Counted from the stretch's first letter, positions 1 to 12,095 are shown. The stretch is 64,000 nt of DNA from Polytrichum commune (GCA_950295325.1 OX485806.1:11782001-11846000), one strand, 5' to 3'. Numbers and translations: made by a program. Notes: generated by a model not told the origin, from the letters alone.

Positions 1-58
1 TTTTGACCGATTGTACCCAAAAATCCCCCCCCCCCCCCCCCGGGACACTGACACAAAT
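1..58 (+). repeat. Repeat family A, truncated copy with poly-C run
   Basis: The first bases match the right-hand end of a dispersed ~215-bp element (family A; full copies at 48910-49123 and 24832-25039). The shared words are a GACCGATTGT-like stretch, then CCAAAAATC, then GGACACTG. A run of 17 C (25-41) replaces the middle. The rest of the copy lies outside the window. Confidence 0.6.
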
Positions 59-218
59 GGTCCTGATGATCCTGCCCTGAAACCAGGGTGTCCTTCCCGA
101 TGGCCATCCAAGTGGCAGAAACCAGAAAGCTGCACTTGTAGTGAGCATTTTGTGCTGGCCCTCATCAGATGCCACCTCGCGGATACTAGATACTTTACTT
201 CCATAAGTGAGTGAGTGA

Positions 219-704
219 GGGCCACTTCACACACGAGCCAAGAGCCGTGACCATGAAATTACGAGAGCCCAACAGAAAGTATCCTGAGGCTGTCCCGACA
301 CACCTCCAAAAATCATGCAGTGTGGTCACCGATCCTCAAGTGTAGTGTGAAGCCATACGTGACTGGGCCCTCAACCACATGCTGTTCCATTGAAATCCTA
401 TTCATGCAAGGTCCTCACACATGATAAAATCGAATAAACCAACAATTATGATGAGCGTTCAGAGTGCCATGGTCTTCCGGTACAATATTGTGGTAGGCCT
501 ACCTCCAAGAGCTGGTTTTTGAAAACAGTCCAAGTGACCATGAAACATGGTCACTTGGACACCCCTCTTGCATTCACATACTCCGTCGGTCCCTCGAGCG
601 TAGCGTGAAGCAAACTTGGAGCGGCTCCGTCGTTTCCACCAATGAGAGTGCTTGAAGTGCAATGGTCATAGGCTCTCAGTCTCGTCTCGTGTGTGAAGTG
701 GCCC
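219..704 (+). mobile_element. PIF/Harbinger-type MITE, 486 bp (family H1)
   Basis: The terminal inverted repeats start GGGCCACTTCACACACGAG on the left and are mirrored as CTCGTGTGTGAAGTGGCCC on the right, flanked on both sides by TGA (216-218 and 705-707). A 3-bp target duplication with a GGGCC terminus fits the PIF/Harbinger (Tourist-like) class. No transposase is encoded, and the small ORFs inside are shadows. Another copy, in opposite orientation and also exactly 486 bp, lies at 49139-49624. Related copies lie at 18428-18890, 55181-55625 and 55629-55984. Confidence 0.85.
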
Positions 705-910
705 TGAGTATAAGCTATACCACTACACTACATGTGTGGCGACAAGCACACAGGCCAGCAGGTTCACAAAGCAAATGCCAGCCTTATTACTTACTTTATT
801 ACTAGCTTCCAGGACTCCAAAAAGCCTCTTATTATTAATGCAGTGTGCTGCTGCTGCTGCTTGCAGCCAGCCAGTCAGTCAGTAAGGCAGTCAGTCAGTA
901 TGATCAGTCA

Positions 911-913
<3 letters not shown>

Positions 914-962
<49 letters not shown>
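914..962. repeat. (GT)n microsatellite
   Basis: An almost perfect run of GT dinucleotides of about 49 bp, preceded by short CAGT repeats (868-910). The 705-1540 interval otherwise shows no gene that can be supported. Confidence 0.95.
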
Positions 963-966
<4 letters not shown>

Positions 967-1548
967 CTGTCTGAAAGTTAACTTAGATATCATACGGCCT
1001 CAGATGGAGGGAGTGTAGGCTACGTATACACTCCAAGCTGGCGTCCCCAATCCACGTGGTGTGGGTGTTGTGAGGTTCTTTTTGCATGTTCTCCAACTTG
1101 TACTGATTCGATTTTGCACAATGGAACAACAACTTGTGGTGGTGCATCGATCAGCAGCAAGTGTACGATGATGAAGTAAGTAGTGACGGTAATGATCGGA
1201 TTGAGAACTGGACGTCTCCTGATCTAGTCACGAGTAACCGGAAGTGCGCGCACGTTTGTTGATTGATGTACGTATGTTTGTGTCTTTCCAATTAATCGCG
1301 CGTGACCACGATCGAGTGAGTGTGGAATGGTTCGTACGTTTTCGAAGACGTAGTCCAATCTCTTTCTCGACATGGGTATCTACGGTGTGTTTGTTCTTCG
1401 ATCCTCACCGAACCACACACTGATCGAACATACGTGTCCCGTTAACAAAAGGATTTTGAATAACAGCCGCATACTTCATCTTGCATGCCTCCATTCATGT
1501 GCACATGAAAACCGTACACCACCCCCCCCAACACACACACACACACAC

Positions 1549-1760
1549 CAGTGATCCGGGAGATTTTTTGGGGCATACTAATCGGTTGAGATCCTAGTGT
1601 TTGCAAGTCCAACCGGTTACATGTAGACATCCTTTGGTTTTCCTTTATTGAAATGGGGTATATTTTATAAATTCCTCTAAAACGTTCAGTAATTTTCCTG
1701 CAGTCTTGAACTTCAACCGGTTATTTCTCAAACTCAACTTGTTCAGCTGTAACTAACTGC
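1549..1760 (-). repeat. Repeat family A copy, inverted, left arm of a pair
   Basis: Matches the reverse complement of the family A copies. It contains GGGAGATTTTTTGGGG, TCCAACCGGTTACATGT, a TTTCCTTTATT tract and AACTTCAACCGGTT in the family order. Together with the opposite-facing copy at about 1995-2179 it forms a large inverted pair around a 230-bp spacer that holds an (AT)n run. The termini are not inverted repeats of each other, so the class (SINE, Helitron or other) is unresolved. Confidence 0.7.
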
Positions 1761-1791
1761 TGATTCTCCCTGATCACTCTCTCACACACAG

Positions 1792-1819
<28 letters not shown>
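1792..1819. repeat. (AT)n microsatellite
   Basis: A 28-bp alternating AT run at the centre of the inverted family A pair. Confidence 0.95.
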
Positions 1820-1822
<3 letters not shown>

Positions 1823-1994
1823 ATATCACTATTGAACATACTCATGCCAAGATATTAGTAAGCGCCCTCGAATGCCAAGTGTCGTGAAGTGACCTTATGA
1901 TGAAGTCGTTAATCATCAATGTAACCCATGATACTCCTCAAAATGGGTTAAGTGACACGATTACACACGTGACACAAACTACCATAAACAGAGT

Positions 1995-2179
1995 AATGGA
2001 GTTTGGGAAATAACTGGTTCAAGTTCGAGACTTAAGGTGAAATTGTCGATCATTTTCAGAGGAATTTATAAAGATATCTTCAATTAATGGAGAAGAACTG
2101 GAAGATTTCAACATGTAACCAGTTGCGCTTGGAATTCACGTGGATCTCAACCAATTCTGTCTAAAATCTCCCTAGACAT
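1995..2179 (+). repeat. Repeat family A copy, right arm of inverted pair
   Basis: Shows the family A order: TGGAGTTTGGGAAATAACTG, TCAAGTTCGAGACTTAAGG, ATTTTCAGAGGAATTTATA, ATGTAACCAGTTG, then CTCCCTAGACAT. It is more diverged than the copy at 48910. Confidence 0.65.
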
Positions 2180-2183
2180 ATTT

Positions 2184-2556
2184 AGTGTCATGTGGTATTT
2201 AATGTCACTATGGTAACTTTTTGGATGATGCTTTTTATGAATAAGTTTACAAATATTGTATTGGATGATGGATGAGTTCATCCATTGGCCAAAACCTCCT
2301 ACCTTCTCTTGTCATAAACTTGTGATGAAATATTGTCATGGATGGTTGAAATTTTGATGAAAAATCACTTGGTAAGGGACAGTAATTGCAACACTGTAAA
2401 TCTATAATCCCCCAAAATATTGACAAGGAATGACAAATAATGTTGGGTTAACATTTAGTGTTGGAGACACTATACCGCAGTTTACATGTAGTATTGAGCA
2501 AGACAATTAGAATTGGTGACACTAAATATCATATTTAGTACAGTAGTAAGTGTTGA
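2184..2556 (+). repeat. Repeat family C, long form (~370 bp)
   Basis: Bounded by TATTTAGTGTCA-type words on the left and GACACTAAATATCATATTTA on the right, which are inverted relative to each other. The interior words TCACTTGGTAAGGGACAG and GGAATGACAAATAATGTT recur inverted near 20262-20565. A partial copy of the right end is at 19118-19235. This is a non-autonomous element with no coding capacity. Confidence 0.6.
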
Positions 2557-2559
2557 GCA

Positions 2560-4190
2560 CGTCTTAAAGGGGCACTTTTCTATCTATACCCACTTCTCAT
2601 GGGATATGAGACATGTATTTAGTGCAAGTGAATCCAAATCATGCCCATAACTACTGTTCTCATATATTAGAGCCCATGTGAATACCCTATTCATTGTCAA
2701 AATGAAAATTCTCCAAGTTGTTAAATGATTATACAAGTTCCTCCAATATGTTGATTATTATGTCTAGAGTCACTATTTTAGCATATGAGTCCTAAGCAAT
2801 CGTCCCACGTTGATGAAAGAACAATGCAAATCTATCATTGTGCTAGATTTGTAAGTTATGTAGGACAAGTTTCCAGTGATGTAGGTCACTTGCCTATGAT
2901 TCATATGCTTGTAGTGAAGTAAGGCTCGGGCTTAACATTAAGTAGCAAGCTCAAATTGACCTTCTTCTCAAAAGAGCATCAAATGGGTGCTCGTCAGTTT
3001 GATGCTCACTTTCTTGCAAAGGTAGCGCTACCTTTGAGTATTACTTAGTCTATTTTGTAATTTATTTAGTTTACTCTCAGCTTGGGGCCCACTCTTCATC
3101 AAGGCGGGATTAAAACCTTTATTGATGTGCGTGGGTAACTTTGACAAAACCCCAGCGTATGAAATTTTTAGTGAGAAATAACAAATGCATATGAACTAAT
3201 GGTATGTTATAAATGGACTCATGTCTTTATACTAAGCTATTCAATGCAATATAGTAAATGCCTCCACTACACATACATAATATAAACCATGAAACAAATA
3301 GCATTGCTTCATCTCATACAAGTCATTGGGGGATGATTATCATTTGATAATAGTGGATGAAAACTTAAATTGGATGAAACTAGCATGTATTTTAAACAAA
3401 AGGGGGCCCTAAGATTGGATTTCATCCAATTTAATGTGACAAATGCTTCCACCACATACACAAAATATGAAGAAATAAAGAAATAGGTCCTATCATGTAT
3501 ACTATAGTCCGCTTTCGCTTCCCATTCAGAAAGTTATTGAAGATTTTTTCATCCATAATACGTATATTATCTTTTCTCTAAACTTTAAGACCCCTTTTAT
3601 ACATCTACCTCTACTTCAAAATTCTCACTAGCTTTTTTTTTTGGTCCACACTAGAGACCTTCCCCTTCTAAATACTATGTATGCTAATGCCTCAAATATT
3701 GCTACTTTTACACTCATGTCAATTTTGTACGTGGTATGAAAAGTGGACCCTCCCCCGGGCCTCGCACGAATCAATGTTTAACTAGGTTTGAGCATGTATT
3801 TTCTTTGCTACACATGTATTTTTTGTGTTTGTTCTTAGATTTGCACCCAACCATACACACTCAAATATAAGTGTCCATTGAAGAACCAACCACCAAATTG
3901 GGACATCTACTTTATATATAGACACAATCACTCACTAATTTCATTTCTGAACATTCTCCAAACAAAAACTTGGTAGATGGGCCTTAATTGGCTATTTCTT
4001 GTTGTTTGTTGCCTTATTCTACTCAAATTCATGAGGTGAAAAAGCAAAAGAAACATTTGTTGTTATCATAGACATGAATTTGAGGTCATTTGGCCCTACT
4101 ATGCACAAGAGTCCCCTTGTTTTAGAGGTAGGGTTTACTGCCTATCCGTGCGGGAGGTGAGCTTGGTTTAGATGGTTAGATAGTAGTAAT
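2560..4190. other. Non-coding stretch, no gene seen
   Basis: AT-rich sequence with frequent stops in all frames. The only structure noted is a fragment of family D words near 3838-3920 (ACTCAAATATAAGTGTCCA). No splice-bounded ORF resembling a known protein was found. Confidence 0.6.
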
Positions 4191-4264
4191 ATACGACCCT
4201 TATGTGTGCGGTTGCATTTGCGAGGTGAAATTTCTATACACACGCAAATGTCTATAAAGAAGCC

Positions 4265-4550
4265 AATATCAATTCAAGAATCTTTTGAAGGTAATCTTGG
4301 ATTTCTGTGAAATATCAAAATCCTCTAACAATGAACCAACCATAAGAAGGCCACACATGTTGACTATTGAACCTTAAATAGTTCACATTTACGAACTCGT
4401 ACATAGTCCAACCTCATCTAAACACATGTCTTTCTAGTTTTTGTTTCTCTAGTGTCCGTTCTCAAAGTTGCACCTGACTACCTGCCACTCAAATAGGTGT
4501 CCAATTAAGATTAGAAACCAGATTAGGCCCACTTACCTTAGACATAACAT
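4265..4550 (+). repeat. Repeat family D, degenerate copy
   Basis: Carries the family D tail (ACTCAAATAGGTGTCCAATT then TAGGCCCACTTACCTTA) and the upstream words GTTGACTATTGAACC and TCTCAAAGTTGCACC. Better copies are at 25068-25372 and 38815-39125. Confidence 0.55.
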
Positions 4551-4607
4551 TCTTCAACAGGATGAACCTGCTTTGTGGGCCCTGACATTCCAACCATTCG
4601 ATGCTCA

Positions 4608-4634
4608 ATTATTATTATTATTATTATTATTATT
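4608..4634. repeat. (ATT)n microsatellite
   Basis: About nine ATT units in a row. Confidence 0.95.
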
Positions 4635-4664
4635 TTATCGTGATACCTAACACATTGGGAACAA

Positions 4665-4806
4665 TGTCCAGGGAGATTTTTGGGCGTAATCGGTCAAGTT
4701 CTCAGTGTTTCCAAGTCCAACCAGTTACATGTTGTGATCATTTGGTTTTCTTTATTAAATTGAGGTATATTCCATAGATTCCTCTAGAATGACCGGTTAT
4801 CCCCGT
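4665..4806 (-). repeat. Repeat family A, truncated inverted copy
   Basis: Begins with CCAGGGAGATTTTTGGGC and includes TCCAACCAGTTACATGT, TTTATTAAATTGAGGTATAT and GAATGACCGGTTAT. The distal third of the element is missing or unrecognisable. Confidence 0.65.
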
Positions 4807-5149
4807 TCATGGATTGAGAATTCAATTTGAATTTGGTAAGAGTGATGCAAGTGCCGGGACACGTGCCTGAATCAGCTTGAAAGAGGGAAGGCAAAATGAT
4901 TCATGAGGCCTCCACACCATGCATCAAACTTTAGTTTGTGGAGTTCGTGTTGGTGCTATCAATCTAAATGAGTGAAAGACTTCATATTGTACTCATAACA
5001 TTCCTTAACACCCATTGTTTGTTCAACGGGCTCTCATAATACAATAGTCGGATGCTCGAAAAGTTGAGTAGGAGATTCAACTTTTCGAGAGCCCATTGAA
5101 TAAACAGTACAGGTGTTGAGTAATATTATTCTAGACGTGCATAATTTGG

Positions 5150-5450
5150 TTCCATATTTGAAATGGACACCTATATTTAAGTGGTACCTGGTTTGGTGTG
5201 GTTCCAAACACGAATATCAAAAACGGCATGCGTTTAAAAGATATTGGACTGCACGCTTAAAATAAGATTACTATTATAGGTTCAATAGTCAACATAATTG
5301 TGGGGACATGTATGATTGTTTAATGAGCATAAGAATCCTCACTTTGATAATGAATAAGATATTCACATGAGTTACGAAACTTATAAGGAAAGTGGCTATG
5401 GTCTCGGTTCGATTTGCTAACCATCTCGTACTAAGGTAGCCGACGCACTC
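5150..5450 (-). repeat. Repeat family D, inverted copy (~300 bp)
   Basis: The reverse complement matches family D: GGACACCTATATTTAAGTGG, then AATAGTCAACATAATTGTGG, then AATCCTCACTTTGATAATGA, then GTTCGATTTGCTAACCATCT. Each word has its counterpart at 25068-25372 and 38815-39125. No ORF is conserved between copies, so this is taken as a non-coding dispersed element. Confidence 0.65.
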
Positions 5451-6162
5451 TTGACCAATTAAGCAATTTAGCATACATGTGGTTTAGGTATGCAATTCGT
5501 TATATTTAAGAGTATTTTCGTAACAACTTACTTATTGAGAATTTTCCAAGTGGATATTCTCTTCAACCTATACTTGTAATAATGGCTACCCTAATTTTTT
5601 TAATCACTGATTGGTTACAAAATCAAGAGCCCTTCATTCCTGTAATTGTGGCACCTAAATATGCTTGCAATCTAAACCTAGTTGTCCCCTAGTTGTCAAC
5701 TTAACCACTGACATGCGGCTATGTTGGATTTTGATCATGACATGTCAACATTAATGAAAGATTGATATTGTGCTACACGGAAATAGGTTGGCCTAAGTTA
5801 TAAAAATAAGGTGGCAGTTGGGAATGGGTTGGCTACCTTAATTGCATGTTTCATATTCTAGAAGAAGTGGGCTAGTCGGACCACATGTAACAACAATAAA
5901 TGATTGGAAACTCACATGATTAGGGTCCCAATTAAGGGGTATTTGGGTCAAAATCATGTGTTTTGAGGGGACCTATATCTATGCATGAAATCTAGAAGTA
6001 ATGGCATTGTATACAGATAGCTATGTCGGTGAGCCTTATAATAGAGGTGTTAGAACCCAACTTAAATGTGGACTAAATCTCTTGTTTTGAACGCATCTCT
6101 TCTCATATGCACATGCATCTCAACTTGCCCATGAGGTTGAGTTGCCGTTGGGTGAAGTTGGC

Positions 6163-6393
6163 GAGAGGGGATTTTTGTATATGAGCATATCTCTCATTCA
6201 TCCAACATAAAAACCCTGAAATAACATGCAGCCTGGAGCTTACTTTTAAGTTGATTTGACACCGAAATTAGCTTTAAAGACCCAAATTAGAATACACGAG
6301 GCCAATTGAGATGAATTGACAATAAATCTATGGGAACTCAAGGCTTTATGTAGGACGGATGAGAGATGTGCTCGTATACAATAATTCCCTCCT
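6163..6393 (+). mobile_element. MITE-like element, family E (~230 bp)
   Basis: The ends are long inverted repeats of about 47 bp. The left reads GAGAGGGGATTTTTGTATAT and on through GAGCATATCTCTCATTCATC. The right is its mirror, ending ATACAATAATTCCCTCCTC. The same termini are found at 39463-39697, and partial copies at 30236-30345 and 43121-43530. No coding capacity. Confidence 0.65.
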
Positions 6394-6799
6394 CTTTGGT
6401 GATGTTCCCTAATCCCCTTCAATTGGGCTAGGAGTTGCTTTTAGGGTTTAGTGTTTGGGAGCATTGAAGTCATCTGTAAAAGGTGGTTTACAGGGTCAAA
6501 GTTAGGGAAGAATCCGGTGATTGGTGCCGAGTGCTATTCCGGTACCGGTCTGTAATACCCAGCAGGAGCCCGGTAATAGACTCGGTATGGGATTTTCAAG
6601 ACTTACTATTCGCGGCAGGTACAGAGTTCGCAGCCCTTGCGCATTTTTGGATCCTCGTTCATTCGGAACTCTTGCATCTAGAGTCAAGGAGCTGCAATTG
6701 TGAGAGTGTTGGGTTAGCGCCGAGTGTGATTCGGAGTCTAAGTTGGGATTAGTGCTGCTGCTGAGCTTTTGTCTTTGGGCAGTTTCGGCGGATTGAAGT

Positions 6800-7345
6800 G
6801 GAGATCCCGTTTGTGTGTAGCGTGTGGGGATCGAGATTCAGAGATGAAGCGAGGTGGAGCGCAACGTCGGGGATGAAGCTTCCGAGATCGAGCGAGGTAA
6901 GGCGTAGCGTCAGGGCGTAGCTGTCGTGGATCAAGCTTCAACGATCAAGCAAGGTGAAGCGTAGGCTGGAGGCTAGGGAATCGACCTGCAGAGTCTGAGC
7001 GAGGTGGAGCGTAGCTGGATCTGGTGGTCCCTCAAGGTAAGGCCCCGCGACTCCCTCAATTGGGTGGGCATCTTGATTGAGGAGAAGAATTCTGATCTCG
7101 CCCCGAAGGAAGGGTTGCAAACTTTTGGGTAGGCATGCATCTTGGTTGTGGCGATGACTTTGATCTTGTCCCTAAGGCCTGGAGAATTTTGGGTAAGCAT
7201 CTGCATTGAGTAACGAATTCAGATCCGTCCCGAAGGGCTGCATAATTACAGCTGGGTATCTTCACGGAGCTTCCATGGTAGCATCTGGGCGTAGTTTTGG
7301 GGAGATCAAGCCACCAGACAATGTAGCTCAGGAGCAAGCATGAAT
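6800..7345. repeat. Degenerate tandem repeats, G-rich
   Basis: Two tandem patterns run together. At 6840-7020 words of the type GAGCGAGGTGGAGCGTAGC recur every few tens of bases. At 7060-7260 a ~70-bp unit built around TGGGTAGGCATC, GAATTCTGATC and CCCGAAGG recurs about three times. A TGGGTAGGCATCTTCAC word recurs near 15330, suggesting a shared repeat. The overlapping ORFs on both strands arise from low stop density in this G-rich block and are not considered genes. Confidence 0.5.
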
Positions 7346-9315
7346 GCGATCAAGATGAAGAGGATCACGAGAACAATCGGGAAAGGAGCCTGCGGAAGAC
7401 CACGACGAACAGCAAGAGGAGACGATGAGGAAAAAGGGGCGCAGGCAACTCAAACAAATAATTACAGGGGGCTCGTCCAAAGACCCATAGATTATGTTCT
7501 AAATAATCTATGACTTTCAACTATTGAAGAGTTTCTGAAGAGAAGCCACCGAAAGAAGTCGGGAAGAGAGTTAGGGTTAGGGTTCACAAGCCAAAATAAT
7601 CTATATGATCTTCCAATTTTTGTAGATTATATAAATTAGAATTAGGTATGATGGAGACCAGATTATGGACTAGCCCCCGTGTCCAGGAAAAAGTCCACAT
7701 TATTTTCAAATCATTAATGTATTATAATAAATAGACATGTTCAAATCAAAATTTAATTATGTATTATGGACGGTCTCAATGTGCACTACTTACATCACTC
7801 CATTCTAAGTTTTGTGAATGTACAAGGATAATATGGATGGATTATCTGTTACAAATTATTTGCACTAGTTGCGAAGAAGATGAGTTTCCTTGAAGGGAAC
7901 ATTGGGAACATTGGAACCTTGAAGGGAACCGACGTACCAAGACCTCTGCAATCTTCAATCAACAAACCAAGATCCCCGGTCTTCAAGCACAAATGAAGAC
8001 CCTAGACTTAAGGACATGTTGAAGACCTCTAGAATTTAAAAGGTAGTTAGTGGAGATTACTCGAACTAACACACGTTTGAAGAAAATAGATACTTGAAAA
8101 TAGTTAGATGCCAATATTCAAGTGATGTTGCTAAAAGTAGCTTGATTGTACACACCATACTATATTTAGAAGATACACGGATTAAAGAATAATCGTGTTA
8201 TTTTAAGATTTCACATACTATCTAAAGGGGGAATTTAGAGGTCCTATTGCACTTCATTTGGCCTTGAATCAATTTACATGGTGTCAAAATAACGCATATT
8301 GAGACTTGAGGCAATTCGTAACTTGAAAACTTGTGAAACAATTTCAACTTGTAAAGCACCTTTGGGGCTAGGGCGAATTGAAAAGCGCTTTGAAAACTGA
8401 GTCATTTGAAACCACAAAGCATGTTGATGCTTCATTGTTCTATGAGAAATTGGAAACAAATTAGTTTTCAAATTGAGACAACTTGAAAACTTATGAAATG
8501 AAGCAAAAAGAGAAAATTGAATTGTTACCTTCATTGTGTGCGTGAGAGAAAAACACTTTGCAAGACAATTGAAACATAAAGGAAAAATTAATCGGTTGGA
8601 TCAATTGAAAAGAGATTATACAAAGGATTGATGAAGAGAGATCGCAATTTAAGTTGATCAACTAGATCGTTGAAGAAGATTCTTGACCAAATCAAGACAT
8701 TGGAAATTATCCAAAAAGCTTGGGTGCCCAAGAATTGAGAAAATCAATCGGGAATCAATGAGGTTATGTTACCTTTGTCAATTACCAAGGTACGTGACCC
8801 ATTCACACATTGATGCAAGGAGATAAGGTTGAATCAATCACCAAAATCAAAAGCATACAAGGTCTAATTGATACGAGTGAAGATCATCATTTAGAAGGAA
8901 AGCCCCGACTTGAAATTATATGAATGCCACCGGGAAGGTCAAATCACTCATTGCGTTACATTTGAGTGCTCACCTAAGATTTCCCCTCATAAAAAACAAA
9001 CATACCAAGTCAAGATAGTTAGATATCAACAAACATACCTCAATAATGAAAACGGTAAGTTTATAAGAGGAATTTGGAATCATGAGTAAAGGAATCCGGA
9101 ATGAGAGTTAAGGTAATTGACTTCATACCTACAAACTAAGAGTTAGTCATAAGCACATATGTTGATATAGAAGATAATGACTCATACAAAACTCTTTTAA
9201 TCTAGAAAACACTTAACCTTGAGGTTAAATTTTTAGGGGAACATAACCTTGCAAACTTGAGCATACAAATCCATAAGAATTTGTGGAAAATTTCTCGAAA
9301 GGTAAATTTTTATAG
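7346..9315. other. Non-coding stretch, no gene seen
   Basis: AT-rich sequence with stops in all frames. It contains a short GTTAGGGTTAGGG word near 7570 (too short to call telomeric) and a small TTGAAGGGAAC repeat near 7890-7925. Confidence 0.5.
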
Positions 9316-9317
9316 AG

Positions 9318-9576
9318 AAGGACATGTAGTGCTTAAGGTAGACAGAAATATAGAGTATGAGTAGATAGAATTCTCCATATGCCGAGAGAGGCAGGTGGTT
9401 CACTTTATATAAAATATGAAATGTCTTAATAAACTGACAAGTGTCACTACCTATCTCTATCTAAAGAAAGGCGCAACCTTCATTTCCTAACCCTGAACCT
9501 TCTCATCATGGTACTTTTACCTTGCTAGTGATGGAGGTGATCTTCTAGTTATTATGTTGTCATACCAGTCACAACA
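9318..9576 (-). repeat. Copia element, 3' LTR (left in window)
   Basis: Matches 13498-13692 over about 190 bp (shared words: GTAGTGCTTAAGGTAGA/GTAGTGTTTAAGGTAGA, AAATTCTCCATATGCC, AATGTCTTAATAAACTGACA, GGCGCAACCTTC, CCTTCTCATCATG). On the minus strand the LTR would start TGTTGTGACTGG, directly after a purine-rich stretch (TTGAGGAGGAA, complement of 9577-9587) that suits a polypurine tract. The outer end is less certain. Confidence 0.7.
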
Positions 9577-9599
9577 TTCCTCCTCAACCTGAGATAACC

Positions 9600-10366
9600 T
9601 TACTAAAAACTTTATCAAGAAAAACCATATGGGATAAAATCTTGACAAATAAAAGAATGTTCTTTAAGGAAGAGACAAGTTCTTGTAATGACTTCATGTC
9701 TGTAAAACTTATTAATTTTTTGTGTTTGTAGATAGGCAATGCTTTGGTTAGCATATCTGCAATATTTTATTCTAAATCTATCTTTCAAATTTTTATTTGT
9801 CATTTTTCAACTAAGTCTTGTGTGTAACTAAAAATACGAGGGCAAATATGCTTAATCATGTCTGCTTTGATAAATATAGTTGTGATTTATTTGATGCATG
9901 ATACGTTGTCCTCATAGATGATTGTTGGTTGGTCTTTTGTTGGAATTCTGCATTGTTTGGTGATGATTGTTTCCATCGTTCTGAGCCATATAGCGTTTCT
10001 AGCTGATTCATGAAATGCGAGTAATTATGCATGGTTAGTAGAGATGGTAGTAATTTTTACTGACTTCCATGAGATGGGTGCACCATCTCTAAAAAAAACT
10101 GTACCATGTCTATGACTTTCTTGCAATTTCGTCAGTCTTAAATCCAGAATATGCAAATCTTGTAATTTTTGGATTCTTAGTCTTTTTATAGTATAGTCTA
10201 AGATCTTTTGTACCACATAAGTATCGCATCAAATGCTTTACTCCATTCTAATGTCTTACAGTTGGTTTTGGATTATGCCTTGCCAAGATACTTATGGTTG
10301 TATCCATAACTGGAGAATAAATCTGGTCAAAATCAATCCCTAGGTTTTGAGAAAATCCTTGTGCTA
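9600..10366 (-). pseudogene. Copia RNase H and C-terminal RT region, broken
   Basis: Minus-strand translation across shifting frames gives the copia RNase H layout. It has a segment ending in GLYY-like residues, a FAYSGFKTD stretch corresponding to the GYADADWA region, and a HLMEVSKN-like stretch corresponding to the ISWKSVKQ motif. Stops and frameshifts are frequent, so the fragment cannot make protein. It lies between the RT start (10367-10663) and the 3' LTR, as expected for Ty1/copia order. Confidence 0.6.
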
Positions 10367-10663
10367 CTAATCCCACCTTATAACGAATGACATTTCCCCG
10401 TGCATCAATCTTGCGGTTAAAATAAGCTTGTGACCAATAGATGACTTTAGTAAATTTGTAGAGAAAGAGCCGAAAACTTGATGCTTACGGAGAGATGTAT
10501 ATTCTGCCTCTAAAGCAACTTGCCATTTAGGCCAATCAAGTCGAGATTGAACTTGATCCAAAGAAGTGAAATCGAAATCGGGGATATGGAGTATTGTGTC
10601 AGAAGTAAACAAGGGTGAGGTGTTTGATGCTTTCGACGAGTGATAGGTGTAGGAGCAGACCAT
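10367..10663 (-). pseudogene. Copia reverse transcriptase N-terminus, fragment
   Basis: The open segment contains WPKWQVALEAEYTSLRKHQV followed by F, which is the conserved entry to copia RT (W...A...E...SL..H.VF). It then continues into a GHKLILTARL stretch corresponding to the PVGxKWVFKxK region, with altered residues. Upstream on the minus strand it follows the integrase tail. It is truncated and frame-shifted on both sides, so the copy is dead. Confidence 0.75.
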
Positions 10664-10680
10664 TTTTTAGGTAAAATGTT

Positions 10681-11740
10681 TCATGTCCTAGGAAGATGGT
10701 TTCTAATAATATAAGAACCTGATGAAAAACCATCAGGGATATTTTTTGTTATGATTTTGAGATGAAGTAATTTTGCTACTTCGGTGTTGGGAAGGGATGT
10801 AGGAGGATCTAGGTTAAAGGTAAGTGTCTCTGGGGCAGTAAATGTGAGGGGTGGAAGAGATGAAGATGATTGTAGGCGTGGGAAAATGGTTTCAATAAAT
10901 TTATAATTCACAAATTTGGCTTCAAGAATGATGCATGTTGAAGGGATAAGGTAACCTACAATGGAATGAGAGTCAAATCCAATGTATATTTTTTCTTGTT
11001 GATGTGGTCTGATGGTGTGTCTTTTAGGTTCAGGAATAGGTACCCAGACTTGACATCCAAATATGCGAATGTGGAATATATTTGGGGGGCGGCCAGAAAG
11101 AAGTTCATGTGGAATTTGTACATTCAGAAGGGTTGGACGTAATTTGAGGAGTGCAACTGCATGAAGAACTACATGTCCCCAAAACGTGGAAGGAAAATGA
11201 GAGTGTAGAAGGAAGGGTTTAGTAACGAGCTAGATCTTTTTAATAAAAGCCTCAGCTAAACCATTTTGAGAATGCTTATAGGAGACAGAATATGTCAAAG
11301 AAATCCATGTGGCAGTACAATAATCCTCAGATATATGGGATCTGAACTCTTGCGCATATCCCTACGTAAGTATTTGATAGGATAATCTAGGAAATGATTA
11401 AGGTATCGTAAGAGGATAGCAAGAAGCTTAGAAAATACCTTGTTACGGGTAGGGAGTAAGGATATTTCGAGATGGCTTCCTAAGGTATCAATAACGATAA
11501 AATAATAACAAAAAAACACCCGAGGGAGATTTATGAGACCGCAAATGTCACCGTGAAGACGGTGAACGGGTGGGAGTAATTCAGTAAGAAGTTACCATCG
11601 GAATGGTCGTTTAATAAACTTTTCTTGGATACAAGCGATGCAATCATAGGTTTTGAGGGCATCCAAAGTAGTTAGATTATGACATGTTATTAAGAGTAAC
11701 ATCTGGCAAAAAAAATTCGTGTCTGGATGTCCCAATTTTT
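10681..11740 (-). pseudogene. Copia integrase core and linker, broken
   Basis: Minus-strand translation gives the typical integrase C-terminal path. HSQNGLAEA near 11270 corresponds to the copia YSVQHNGVAER region, followed by KPFLLHSHFPSTFWGHVVLH and later PNIFHIRIFGCQVWVPIPEP and KIYIGFDSHSIVGYLIPST. Further in, 10681-10911 holds the variable linker before RT. Several frameshifts and stops interrupt it. A DYPIKYLRRD stretch (11345-11390) resembles the segment leading to the second catalytic Asp. Confidence 0.7.
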
Positions 11741-11744
11741 TGTG

Positions 11745-12095
11745 TCATAGATTAAGCTTGGCGGTTGTATCAATATATACATTTGCCGTCAAGTTGCAGG
11801 CTCTAGCTTCAAAGTCCTCTGCCCAAGCAACCAGACAAACCTCTTCTGCATCTTTCAATGAGATGGAACTAATTGTTATTGGCTTTATAACAATCTGGTG
11901 CAGGCCATCATCTCCCGCGTATACGATGGCAAGGAATATATGCCCTTGCTTGAGTTTCAGAACCTCTTCATTGTTTTTCAACGCAGTGGATACATGAATT
12001 TTATTTGCTTGTAAGTCTCGGTAGCTGATCACGTTACGAGAAGCATCTGGAGTATACATTGTTCTTTCACACACAAAGGGGAATCCCCTGGACAA
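11745..12095 (-). pseudogene. Copia GAG-pre-integrase region, fragment
   Basis: The open segment contains MYTPDASRNVISYRDLQAN, matching the copia pre-integrase motif (VPDA-R-NLISYRDL), followed by a GHIFLAIVYAG stretch. It sits between the gag fragment on the right and integrase on the left, so the gene order gag-PR-IN-RT-RH on the minus strand is preserved. Confidence 0.7.

Noticed and set aside
1121-1175. Short ORF MEQQLVVVHRSAASVR as a first exon
   Set aside because: Ends in a stop after 16 codons; no continuing exon.
7565-7580. Telomeric repeat (also GGGTTTAGGGTTTAGGG at 45146-45162 and AGGGTTTAGGGTTTTGGG near 25390)
   Set aside because: Only one to two units each; such words are frequent in plant promoters and introns.
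11719-11997. 92-codon plus-strand ORF
   Set aside because: Antisense of the copia pre-integrase fragment.
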